Assembly (NCBI GenBank): GCA_035041965.1
Contig: JAPYMA010000316.1
Span: forward strand, 1 to 64,000
Length of the DNA stretch: 64,000 nucleotides
Origin: Anisakis pegreffii
Lineage: Eukaryota; Nematoda; Chromadorea; Rhabditida; Anisakidae
Reading direction: 5' to 3'
A program made the position numbers and the translations under genes. How positions within the stretch are numbered: position 1 is the first letter of the stretch; each line of letters opens with the position of its first letter. Of this stretch, positions 38,674-50,070 are shown one piece after another. A model generated the notes under the pieces. That model ran no database searches. It was not told the origin of the DNA and was given only the letters and a program-made list of their open reading frames with translations.

Positions 38674-41266
38674 TTACCATCAGTCAAATGGTCCAAATAT
38701 CTCTTTGAGGAAAAACCAATAGCCCGTAGTTCTTTCTCTGACACTAACACTTGCACTAAAGTTGGACATCGTTTTTATAGTGTCAAAAAGCAATGAGATG
38801 GCTTTTTGAAACTGGTAATAAGATATGCTTGCTTGAGTTATTTCTTTTGCGATGCTGACACCTCACTCAGGGGAATTCTTAATCGCAGTTATTGAATCAT
38901 CAATTATTAACGATGAACGAGTCGAAAGTATTTGATTATGTGATCGCTTCGCGATCGTTTCAACGTTTCTTGGTAATCAGTCGAGCTTAACTGCACTTAT
39001 CATTCGATTAGCTCTGGGCTGAGCTCATTATAATTGCTAATTTCTGCGACGTTCATCAAGTGAGCGAGTAGCGACCGACTTCAGAGCAGAATTAATTATA
39101 ATATGCAGCTTGGATGACAAAAATGAAAGAAATTTTTTAGAATTCAGCAGCTAAGCGACTGCTATCATGATCTCCCTTCATAATGAGGTGAATGCTCACG
39201 AAAGAATTTCTCGTTCTAAGAGTGGCTGCAAAAAAACTTTAAAACTACCAAAAAATCATCTCCATCAGAAATTTTACCACCATCAATCAAATTCAGACTC
39301 TTGTTTCAGTTAATGTATATGTATGTACATCTTTATATGAAAAAACGATCATATCGCACGCAATGTCTGCAAATTACTGTACGATTTGTGCTGCTGATCT
39401 AACTGTTTCCATCGCTCAAAAAACGTTGTCCGACGTGGATGGCTTGAAAAAAGAAACGCAGATGCAAAAAATCCGCAGAACTTGGAAATGTGGAAGGCTT
39501 GAAGTTAGTTCCACTTGAACAGACGAAAGTTTGCATTCAACGCTCAATTCGAAACTCAAATTGATGGATGAAAATTTGTAATGAACAGACATATTTATAA
39601 TGTTTTTGTAGAATGATTAATTACTTCTAATTTTCGATTGCAAATGGAAAAGATGTCAGGAAATGAAACTGACAATTGTTTTGCTTTTCTATTGCACTCC
39701 AATGATTTCCTACACTCATACAGATTGCACATATGAATCGTGCACGATATCCAACTCAATGCGCTCATTCATAAAACCTTCTCAAGCATGAAACGATCAC
39801 GCTCTAGTGCAGTGACGATCATGCATGAAACGCAATTTATCACATTATAATTCCCCTCTTCGTCAACTTGAACGCTGGCGATTAATCATTCTGCAGTTTG
39901 TCGGTTATGAAGTATTCATTGGTTACGATAGAGTTTCATGAAAATTTTCCGTAATTTATGCCACAAGTGGCAAGATTAATTAATTATCTTTGCAGGATAC
40001 TCGCAAGCCACCAAACAATAAAATTGACTGTCGAAGTGTTCTCAAAGTTACGTCAAATCTTGACAGCAAAATGGCAGAGCTTCATTTGATCTGTAGCAGG
40101 TCAACAACACAGGTTTTGGCTGTATAGTGAAAGTGTTTAGTTTCATGATATCTCATAAATTGAACTGTATCCCTGAATCTATTCACTGAGAACGCCGATC
40201 CTTTATTAGTGGATGAGAATCCTGTCTAATGATGCAAAGAAAACATGCGACCTCAGAGTCAGCCTAGGCATGCAGGTGATTCGAAAATGGTATATCAGCT
40301 TCTTCTACGACAGTAGTTTCACTCACTGTTCTAAAAGTCAAACTTGCTGATACTCCATTAGTTCTCTTTCTCTCTCATTGTTTTACTTTGAATGACATCA
40401 AATAAAAATGAAATGATACAAAAATAAAAATAAAAATGAAACGAAATTCATCAATTTATTCAAAAACCATAACGAATATAATTGTACTTCTGAATAAACT
40501 ACACACATAATTTGAACTTAACTTAACATATTAACAACATCCTTATTGTATATATCTGATATGTACATTAAGCAACGAATTAGTCACACATAGCAGCAGT
40601 CAGTCACCAACGGAATATCGAGTTAACAGATAACACCAAAAATGAATGAAAAACAAACGAATATCCCAAAAAATGGCACAAAATGATTTCAAAACGGCTT
40701 AAACACCTCAAAAATCAACACGAATATTATGAGTAAGCATTCAACTGAGCGAGGAACCATAATTACAGTACTCGGACAATTAGCCTAAAACGTTTTGCCT
40801 AAGGACAGTTTGCCTATTAGGCAAAATATCCATTAAAAACCATCCGTTAGACAATGTGTCTTTAGGTAAACTGTTGTTAGGCGACACGTTTTTAGGCAAA
40901 TTGTCTGGTCACGATAATTCCTTGCACGAAATTCCACATAATTTGAACATTTTCAGGCGAACAAACAACTCTAGAACCACCAATGTATCCATATTAATAT
41001 TCCTTTTAAAATCAATAAAACAGAAAAAATTCATCAACAACACTTCTTCAAATATTGGAACGACCGAAATTAGATCCTTGAAACAACCGTCATTGATTTG
41101 AACTGTTAAGTTTTGATGTGAAACATTAAAAACTGATGTAAACACCGAAAATTTTCCACATCTTCAAAGAGAACTGAATGAAATTACCTGATTAGAGTAA
41201 GGAATGACGGAAAAGTTTCAGTCAGTAGCCTACTTCACCAGGAAATCGAATCATCAAAGAGAAATT
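38674..41266. other. Intergenic region with a TTAGGC-bearing foldback
   Basis: About 2.6 kb. A structured repeat is at 40773-40909. The plus frame 40856-41101 overlaps it and is rejected. The minus-strand promoter of the 38673 gene probably lies in the left part. Confidence 0.5.
40773..40909. repeat. Foldback (MITE-like) element built from TTAGGC-type motifs
   Basis: The left end CGGACAATTAGCCTAAAACG is the inverse of the right end CGTTTTTAGGCAAATTGTCTGG, and the next 30 bp of each arm also pair (CCTAAGGACAGTTTGCCTA against its partner). TTAGGC or GCCTAA occurs exactly five times in 137 bp; TTAGGC is the nematode telomere unit. Confidence 0.7.
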
Positions 41267-42434
41267 TTAACAACTGATTTTCCCACTACTTGATGGAGGA
41301 GCGCCGGAATAACTTCGGTCAGTAACACTACAAAAAATAATTTCTCGCATTCTACCAATTTGATCTTCCAGTGATTTGGCCTGATTCTTCAGCACTTCAA
41401 TATTTCGTTGCAGCCATTCGGCCTCTTCCCTAAAACAATATCAACTTAAATTGTGCTCGATGCAATGACAACAACCAAATGGATCAATCAGTCACCTATC
41501 ATTTTTGGACTTATCGCGAATTTTGCGTCGATACCTCGCAGCAGCAATTCGATTCTGTTGACGTTTCCGTTCGCTGATCTCGATCGATGACATTCCCGAG
41601 AGCGATATTGGTGCAGATCGTCGTTTCGAGTTTATCGCAGCTGTTGAAGGGTCGTTATCCTTCAAACGTACGCACATACTTACAGATAAGTTGATGCGAA
41701 AGCAGACAGCATACTTAATCTTATATTCATACTAGCGCATTACGATGAACGGGGAATTTCGGTGGCTATGTCCACGACTTTTTTCGACGAGCCGATCGCA
41801 TTTTCGTGGTGCCTGACTGCGAGCTTTTATCCCTGATTTTCGCAAACCCTGACTTTTTTACTTGCCCGCAATGCACTAATTCATACAAAACGCATTCAGT
41901 TCACTCACAAAAATCTCAATTCAAATACGCAATCAAACAGCTTTTGTGCGTCGCCGCACCTTCATTCACTTAAAACATCGCCTCCTTAAGTGATCACGCT
42001 GACGTTTGATTCAGCACACAGAATATTGCTGATTACGTGAATAAGAGGACTACTGCATACTTTTGTCACAGAACCAGACGTTGTCGGTGACTCAGATCGT
42101 GTTCCGGATGGTATCCTTGACGTTAAAGCAACAACATCTGCAGCTGATGAAGATTGCTGTGACAACTCTTCAGAGGACGTCGGTGGTGATGAATGGCCAA
42201 CAGATAAATGATCACAATGTGCAATGTCCCTGAGAAGACGCACGGATTGGTAAAGAAATTGCACGCATACAAAAATGTTACCTTCACCAAAAATCAAATA
42301 AACCAAACGAAAATTTTAAACTGCTCAACAAAAACAACTTACTGCAGATCCAGTTCCATATTTTCAGATGACTGTTGCTTGCGATTTTCATCATCTTCGT
42401 CGCCACTTGCATCCGACACAACGTGCACGACCAT
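41267..42434 (-). CDS. ATF4-like bZIP transcription factor with apparent frameshift
   Basis: Exons 42434-42343, 42229-42061, 41659-41496, 41430-41267. N-terminus MVVHVVSDASGDEDDENR, then a Ser/Thr/Gln-rich activation-type region (SSPPTSSEELSQQSSSA). The basic region is ERKRQQNRIAAARYRRKIRD, with the invariant N-x7-R. The zipper is in exon 4: Leu at +25, +32, +39 and Met at +46 from that Asn, as in ATF4. To read it, one T must be skipped at 41399-41401: the plain frame gives AAT ATT TGA, a stop after the first zipper Leu. With the shift the protein is about 195 aa. ATF4-type factors drive amino-acid and stress-response genes in the nucleus. The truncated form would bind and dimerise poorly. 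Confidence 0.8.
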
Positions 42435-44070
42435 CTTTGTGCTTCTTCTGTAAAACAACCGAACCAATACGTGAAAAGACAAAAATCTATCAAAAAACGA
42501 CGCAAAACAAAATGATAACTATCAAAGCGATTTAGTTTATTCGTTTTAATTCCTTGTAACCAATACATTTTTCACAGAAATCGACTAAACATTAAAGCAG
42601 ATAATTGCGCCAAGATTGTCAAAGCAACACACCAAAACTAACTAAACAATCATACCACAATAAATCCACCCCCCCTCCACCCCCGCAATCCATGGGAAAG
42701 GAGTGGAATTATCCAGCTGTTGAACTGCATAAAAAGAGTACCAAATTATGATGGGACACTCGATATTCGGCATTCAAGATTCACGTCTCTTGGCTAATAA
42801 CTGACCGACTATTCAGGGAACAAACGTTCCCAAATCTGATGTTCTCCGCCGGGAAAAACACCTGACAACCTCTGGTGAATGAACGTTCCCAAATCCTCAT
42901 ACTACTCTTGGTAATATCTGTGAGAATAATTCTCCGTCATTTGGTATTGAACTGCAGAAGTTCCACGTATGAAATGCTGTCCTACCGATGGTCTACATTA
43001 CATTCATGAGACATCTCACCAATGGTCTATATTTGTGTGTATTTTCTACTGTCTAGACGGCTATTGTCTAGCTGATTACTGTTCGTTGTTGTATTTTTAG
43101 TCGTATGTTATTTTGTCCGTTATTTTTCAGTCGTCAGTTATTTGCTCCTTACTCTTTACCATTGAACGTCAGTTAATTCGTTCCCTGTCGTGCCCCTTCT
43201 CCATTACAGATACTTTATCTTTACTATGATAAAAAATTTTGACCTAACGTCTGCTACGGAAAAAAAATCAGAATGTCTTTTATCGATCAGAGCAGAAAAA
43301 TGCTCACTAGAGGATCGATGAACATATAAGCAGATTAATTACATCGTTCATAAATACAGAATATGAAAATCTTGAAATGAAAATCAACTAACTTATCACT
43401 CAAACCAGCATCATTTATTGGCACCAACAAATACTTCTGATTTGGACCTATCAACGATGACGGTATTTCTACAAAAGATTTTGTCATCGATACGGTTCTT
43501 GCTCCTGAAAATTTAATGACAATGCTTAAATGATTTCATTTTTTTCCTATTTGCTTCAATATCTGAAGACTTGAACAACATTTGCCCCATACTTGAACAC
43601 TTGATTCCGTAAGCCAATAAATCACTTGACTGAGATCAAATATGACACAGTCGATAACATCCTGAGTAATAAACGAAACACGGGCGGAAAACTCATATCA
43701 ACCATAGAATCTTAGAGAACCATGCAGGCAGGCAGGCGTTTTCATGGCAAAAACTCGACTAATGTGCAGCTTATAATTCATACTCTTCTTTCATGACTGA
43801 CTTGTTTGCCTCGCATCATCTTTTCAAATGCTCTATTGTATCATTTCGATGAATTTCATAAACTTTCAACGAAATGCTTAAACAAAACACGAACGCTGCC
43901 GTGATAACAGCCACCAAGCCATATATTTCTAATATTGCTCGTTCTTGATTAATGTTATCATGTTCATTTCATTTGGTCTTTCAGTGGTGCTTATTTACGA
44001 CCAATAACAATTATCAACTCGATTTGCAATCTCATCTCCTCCGTGCCTTATCATTTCTTAACAAATGCGT
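42435..44070. other. Intergenic region upstream of the bZIP gene
   Basis: About 1.6 kb holding the bZIP 5' flank and the 3' flank of the Ser-rich gene. It has a C-rich run near 42668-42686 and a (GCAG)n-like run near 43724-43737. No frame is supported. Confidence 0.6.
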
Positions 44071-45477
44071 TCAGATGAATGAGCAAAACGTACTTTTTGG
44101 AGAAGAGGACAGCGGTGCAGAGTACTCACTAGTCATAGATGAGCATGATTCTAATGAACCTTTCCGAGTGAGATCACTCAGGTTGATCCTGGTGGTATTG
44201 GGATCGTTTGACGGTACGTTTCTGGAGGGATGCAGACCGGAGCCAACATGGCCGAACACATCTCTAGAGCTTTGAAGGCGTTCCCGGTCAATGTCGGCTC
44301 GACTTTCAGCAATCAGCTGGTCCAGCCATGCCGCACACCTATCGAACTCTCTTGAGCTAGCAGTGAACGACGACGGAGTAGCAATGCTTTCGAGTGAACT
44401 GACACAAGAACTTGAGCTAGAAAATTGCTCCAGTGAAGAGCCAATGGAACCAGAGGATTGTGAATCGAGCCGATTCGGAGAGGCACGAAGAGCATGGACA
44501 AATGATGATGATGACGGTTGTTCATTGAAAGTGCTGGTAGACGTAGATGGCTGAAAGGATCAACAAATATCGCTCGATTGAAGTGCTTTAGATAAGAAAA
44601 TGCTTTAGAATCCATCTTAAATTCTGATCGATTTTAAGACTTCAAACAAAATCAAACAGCCAAAACAACGATTATCTCAACTGAGCAAGCATATCCTCAT
44701 CCTGTCTTCATGTCTTCTTCTCAACTTCTTGAAACAAATTAAATCAATTGCAATAATTCTGCAGTACTCACCCAATTCTTTTGTGACGAACAATCTCTTG
44801 GAACATTTGGAAGATCATCAATGACAGAATTTGAGAAATTATTCGATGATAGTGTTGAACGGATTGGAGACACATTATAACCGTTATTAACATTGTCATT
44901 ATTACAAGATGAATGGGAAAATGAAGGCGAAACGTTATGATTAAGTGAAGAGTAAGCAGGAGAAGAATACAAAGAATTCTGATTTCGAGCGGTTGATTCA
45001 ACAATACATTCTGATGACTGCTGATGTGACCACGTTGCTGGCGTTTCAAACGGTTGCTCACTACTGATGAACACATTCTGTGATTTGTGTGGCACCCTGG
45101 AAACAGATACAAAATAGAAATACGTTCAACTTCATTCTCAAACGGAATCGGATGATTACTCATTTGCTCATTTGCAAGAATGGAATACTGATTAAGTCCA
45201 AATTCCATTCGAAAAAATGCCAGTTGAAAAAAGTTATCAGAGCGATATTAAATTATTCAATGATCAAACGAGTAATGATTCATCATTAAAATTATGATTT
45301 ATCATTAAAATTATGATTTATCAATACACTACGTTCATTTCGTCAAATTTTTTGTTTGAACAAAATTGTCAGCATCAAAGAATCGAGAAAACGTACAGTT
45401 TCACAGCACGTGAGGCTGACAATCGAGCATTCACATCCGCTGCCAACAAAACACTTTTCGAGGCCGACTGACATGAC
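44071..45477 (-). CDS. Serine-rich protein of unknown function, 3' part
   Basis: Three exons in phase: 45477-45397, 45096-44772, 44550-44071 (stop TGA 44073-44071). Exon a reads SASKSVLLAADVNARLSASR. Exon b is Ser/Asn/Gln-rich and looks disordered. Exon c is Ser-rich with one ordered-looking block (FDRCAAWLDQLIAESRADID), a possible phosphosite cluster (LTRKGSLESCSS), and the C-terminus CSFI, which could act as a PDZ ligand. It resembles a cytoplasmic scaffold or adaptor tail, but no domain is certain. The 5' exons are missing; the cysteine-rich exons to the right may or may not belong to it. Exons b and c also have other long open frames, chosen against by phase. Confidence 0.55.
45282..45319 (+). 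repeat. 19-bp tandem duplication
   Basis: ATCATTAAAATTATGATTT is present twice head to tail (45282-45300 and 45301-45319), in an intron of the Ser-rich gene. Confidence 0.85.
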
Positions 45478-46057
45478 CTGAAACTATTCAAGAATAGAAT
45501 ATTACTAGGAGTAAAGCACGATCCACTTATTACTATGTCAAAAATCCACTGATCAGTCACATGCACGAATGTCATCGACAAATTCTAATGCATGCGCGGC
45601 ACATGAAACTATCAAACATGCACGCACTCCAATATGTTTAGAGCCACAAAATTTCGTTAATTGCATCCATCTTGCCAGACTATACACAAACCATTAACTA
45701 AGGGGGTTGTTCAACCCAGAGCTCAACCTAATTTTACTCTGCGACTGAGACTCGTCTTCGGTTTAAATCGAAATATTAGCCGTAGAAGTGAGGGTCATCC
45801 ATAGTTTTTTGTGACGTTCTATTCATGAATACGCCAACTACAGACTTGCTTCATGCTTTTTGAGTTATCAAGCGGTATTTTTATGTTCTACTTTTTGAGC
45901 TTTTTTATTCATTCGATATCAAGTCTTTTCATTAGTCAAGGTTAAAAATGCTATCGTCCCATAGAAAAATAACTTTTCAAAAGCGGAATTCTGAAAACCT
46001 CCATTGCAAGTTCAGCATTTGAATACGGTAACTTCCGTGCTCACTGTCCAACTACTC
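45478..46057. other. Spacer between cysteine-rich and Ser-rich genes
   Basis: About 580 nt without an accepted exon. It is either intergenic or an intron if the two are one gene. Confidence 0.5.
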
Positions 46058-47262
46058 TTAAGATTGTATTGTTGTGGAAGTTTTGCAAAGAGGTCTGCTT
46101 GGAACAATGAGAGGGAGAGTATATGGACATTCAAAGTGGACTGACGACGACCACAAGAACTGAAAACATGCCTTGGAGGATGCGAGAAGTCGCTGTCGTG
46201 AGGCACAGTTTTCACGCGACTCGAGGCAAGCGCAATTGGTCGCTTCAGACTGCTGCAATCAGGTTAACACTTCAGTTAACGAAAACTATCAATGGCATTA
46301 ACTCCTTCTCCAAACCGATGATTTTCTGCTTTATGAGATGTTCAGGATATCTTTCATATGGAGCGATTATTGAATGAGTGGAGTTCATTGGAGATACCCA
46401 GAAACGAATCAAACGCCAACATACCTGCATAAAATAACACTCGGGCTCGGCACATAGGCTGGTGGCGGATGGTTGGTAGTCGCCCTGTTTAATAAAGCAC
46501 TGTACGGATTGGCCCGCTCGTTTAAAGCACTGTACGGATTGGCCCGTTGGTGTAAAGGAATACCACTCGTCACCGGCGTTTGCGGTGCAATAATAAACCA
46601 ACTGTGCGGTCGAGGTGGATCGGCAACGAACACGGCACGGGGAGGCCTAAAATCGACTCGTTTCAATGATTACCGTGAACGATTCAAAGTCGATCGAAAG
46701 GTCAAAAAAATTAAAGTTTAAAGTCAACAGAAGATAAATTTAGACATCTTAATGCTTATGTTATTATTAATAAACGAGTAAACAGCTTCACTAGCGCTTT
46801 TGCCGTTATTATCATTATAGTTACACATAATCATCAGTTTACTGGATGTTTATAAGATACCAGTGGCACGGTCTCGACGCATTGGTCTGGCCAAACACTT
46901 GATTCAGATTGCGGTCTTAGAGTAGAGAATTGTTGCTGTTGGGACTGCTGTTGAACACCACCACCTTCAGTGCCACCGAATAGAATTTCTTCGAAGTACT
47001 AAAACTCAGGCGACCATTTCCACTTCATTCTTTAAAATAACCAGAAAATAAATGAAGCAAAGCAAAAAAGCAAACAGAGAATCACTGATACTTCCACAAT
47101 GAATATATCATGTTTTGAGATCTAAAATTTCGCAAGAAAAAATCAAGTTGGTGAATGAATACGCTTTCTAACTTCAGCTTGGTCTTGATCTGGTCCATCG
47201 AATATGGTGAATGCTTGCGAACTGCCGAATGTTTCATCAGCGAAGCTAGTGTTGTCGGACAT
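46058..47262 (-). CDS. Cysteine-rich protein, unknown family
   Basis: Four exons in phase: 47262-47173, 46998-46861, 46646-46425, 46252-46058; 645 nt, 214 aa, TAA stop. Start MSDNTSFADETFGSSQ, an acidic N-terminus without a signal peptide, then a Gln-rich run (GGGVQQQSQQQQ), then a region with about 14 cysteines, including YYCTANAGDEWYSF and the duplicated unit GQSVQCFK / GQSVQCFI. The latter comes from a 30-bp tandem repeat. The cysteine density suggests an extracellular fold, which conflicts with the lack of a leader; an upstream leader exon is possible. Exons 3 and 4 are open in more than one frame, and exon 3 in another frame gives a Pro-rich sequence with PPPAY, so the frame rests on splice phase alone. 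Confidence 0.5.
46494..46546 (-). repeat. 30-bp tandem duplication inside an exon
   Basis: AAAGCACTGTACGGATTGGC plus three more bases occurs at 46494-46516 and 46524-46546, period 30. Being a multiple of three it keeps the frame and duplicates ten residues. Confidence 0.85.
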
Positions 47263-49167
47263 TTTTGAATCTTCTGCTACCGAATTGATGATATATTATC
47301 AAGTTGAGTTTTCAGAATGAAGCAACGAACGAATGCAGGATGCGAGTGGTTTTCACTTCAGGAGTTTTAGATTCGGGTTTATTGACCTAAAATCATCAAC
47401 TGACTGCAATCATCAACCTTATGAGTAAATTCTTACGATTGATCTTAAGACACCAACAAATCGTGTAAACTTGAATTGACGCGCAAACACGTAATCAATC
47501 CCGAAATCTGGAGAAACCAGTAACGCTGTATGAAGAAACTTGCATGCTTCACTGAACATAATCAAATGGGAATGATAACCAATTACAGTATACATCAAGA
47601 TATCAACACACAACATCTTATCAGAGCGTTTATTATATTGGTAATACTCATAACTGCTTGAAGTGCTCGCAATAACTAGGTATTAAATAATTGTGTGCAA
47701 AGAAGAAGTATAAAGTATAAGTATCTTTGATATGTATCTTCCTAAACATCAACTATTTGTCTAGCTACTACAAAGTATCAGTATTAGCAAGTGACACCTT
47801 CATCAGTCCCATTCAATTTTCTCCAGTATTTACGGCTGATAATGATCACAGATCGACAACTCAAACGATTTCTTGATAACGATAATAACTGTTAACTCAT
47901 TACTTGATACCATTATCATTCCCAGTATGCACTCGTTCATAAAGGAGGAGAAAAGAGTACTTTACAGTGGTTATCATTGGGTTGTTATCAAGGAAAGCCT
48001 TCCTTGCAGAATTCTTTCACTCTTATCACGAAGACTGTTTACCTACGAAAATCATTTCATTCGGATTAGGCGAGCGAAACAGCAGATAAAGTCAATTCCC
48101 ATCCGATTCTCTTTCTTTCTTCAGCAATTTTTTGCAGAACCATTTGAAAATGGAATATTCAATTAACGATTCCGAAAGTATCACTCCACAATCTCCAAAA
48201 TCCAGACAATTTTTGCAGAAACAAGTTCACCAACAGTCTCGCGGAAATTAATCCATCCTTTAAACCGAAATCTTCTTTGGCTGAACTCAATTTGAAATTT
48301 AAAATCATCAATCCATCGCATTGATTGCTAACAACAGCGGAGAAATAACCAGCTCAAGATTAGGTGCTAAACAATGAGAGGCTACCGTTTTACTGATGAA
48401 ACACAAACGGTAAAAAACATATGGGAAAAAGTGATGAAGAGTTGGCTGTCAAAAAAGGGCAAAAAGCTTTGAAGCTGTATGAAAGCTGTAAAAACTAATA
48501 TGCCATTACAAAAACTTCACATTGCTGCACAAGTGGATGAGAATTGTGTATCATTATGAAGTTGAATCCGAAGAAATTTGAACGAATAAGCACTTGCGAA
48601 TGCCATCTATCCTGTAAATTCCAAAATTCACCAACAACTGTCATAGCTGTTCAGTGCTAAAGTTATGATCCCGGATGAAGAAAACACGGACGATTCAGCT
48701 GAACACCTTCGTGGAACTGAGCACGATCGAGAATGCAATAGCACTGATGAATGTCGATAAAAATGCTGATTGATAATAGAGAATGCAAAAAATTGAATAT
48801 TGATAAATTTGGTAATAAAAACTGAATGTTGATAAATGATAAAGCAAACTATGATAAAGCAAACGCCATACTGTTGACCGTGAGAATAATGGATTGTCAC
48901 ATATAATATGACATCACCAGTTCATCGACCTGCGATGCATATCACATGCACACAGCACACTTAACCTCGTGCTTTTTGTTAGCATTTTGAAGTTTTGATT
49001 ACTTACCTGTGAACGAGTGCGACGTTGTGCTTATCGGTTCATGTGAAAATCAACTCTCTAGCAATTCAATCTACCAACTAATAAAAATTTATAGAATGAT
49101 CAATTTTTATGGGCCAATGAATCAGATATTGATCAGTGAAAGTCTGAAGAGTTTAATAGTAAATGAA

Positions 49168-49219
49168 TGAATCAGTCTGAGTTTCCAAATTCCAATGAAT
49201 CAGTCTGAGTTTCCAAATT
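49168..49219 (+). repeat. 26-bp tandem duplication
   Basis: TGAATCAGTCTGAGTTTCCA plus AATT occurs twice in tandem. Confidence 0.85.
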
Positions 49220-49559
49220 GCTTCACACGATAAGAAAAACAACAAACAAACCACAAATCTTCTAGATATGACCTGAATGATAACTTCAAAAAGAAAGGTA
49301 ACGTCGTCTCAGGTGGTATATATGCGAAAACATATACGTATGCAGTGCTCATGTACGCAATGCATGAGCATATATGAATTGATGGAATGACGAGAAATAT
49401 CGTCATGGAATAGGCACATACGTGCGCCGTAGTAGAACAGGATTATCATATTGCATGATAGAATTCACAATACGACATTTCATCGCACCAACATTCAATG
49501 TTCAATCATCAATAGTTGATTACTGCAGGAGTCAGGTCCTGGTTCGAATGTGACCACGA

Positions 49560-49618
49560 GTTATAGTCAGTGATAAGCTCACTGACTATAACTTCTTGGC
49601 TGAGGCGTAGACTCAGGA
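49560..49618. ncRNA. Perfect 14-bp hairpin followed by a second hairpin
   Basis: GTTATAGTCAGTGA (49560-49573), loop TAAGC, and its exact inverse (49579-49592). Then CTGAG-GCGTAGA-CTCAG near 49602-49618. Just upstream is a B-box-like GGTTCGAATG (49541-49550). It could be a structured RNA or a repeat remnant. Confidence 0.4.
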
Positions 49619-49773
49619 TCAGATGACTGATAGAATAACGAAAAGCGCATGATCAAGATGTATTTGAGTGATAGGAATGTGGTACTTTTTGTGAATATTA
49701 CAGCAAAGTGAAAAATAGAAACAGAGGTTTATGTTAAAAGTAACTGGAAATAGAATTTGATGGAAAATATGCA

Positions 49774-50070
49774 ATGGAAAAAGTCATTTCTGACAGGAAC
49801 GAATTTCGATTCGTTGTCATATATTCAATTCGTTCCAATGAATATTCATTCATCTACGCATTCCCCCACCGAAATGTCACACCAAATTTATTCACGATTG
49901 CGGTCGATCTGCAAGACATCGCCATCAAAATAAACGAGTGTCGAAACAAATTCAAAATGAAAAATGTGCGTCAGAACGATGAAAGACTGACGGGAAAAAA
50001 CGGCGATAAAGATCTTGAAAACAATTCAGCGATATCATTGCTGCAAATGAATGGAAAACAGAATCAATGA
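49774..50070 (+). CDS. Possible small protein, unknown
   Basis: ATG at 49774, 98 codons to TGA. The first half is hydrophobic-aromatic (FRFVVIYSIRSNEYSFIYAF), the second polar and Lys/Asn-rich. No signal peptide, domain or splice context. Codon use is not clearly different from random AT-rich DNA. Confidence 0.25.
   Translation: MEKVISDRNEFRFVVIYSIRSNEYSFIYAFPHRNVTPNLFTIAVDLQDIAIKINECRNKFKMKNVRQNDERLTGKNGDKDLENNSAISLLQMNGKQNQ

Larger units (their letters stand above)
47263..49773. other. Gene-poor region
   Basis: About 2.5 kb. It holds a tandem repeat near 49168-49219 and hairpins at 49560-49618. Frames at 47616-47419, 47873-48166 and 48900-48628 were not accepted. Confidence 0.5.

Noticed and set aside
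40856..41101. 81-codon plus-strand frame
   Set aside because: It starts inside the TTAGGC foldback and has no splice or start support.
44768..45208. 146-codon hydrophobic frame
   Set aside because: A shadow of the Ser/Asn-rich exon; its downstream join gives an early stop.
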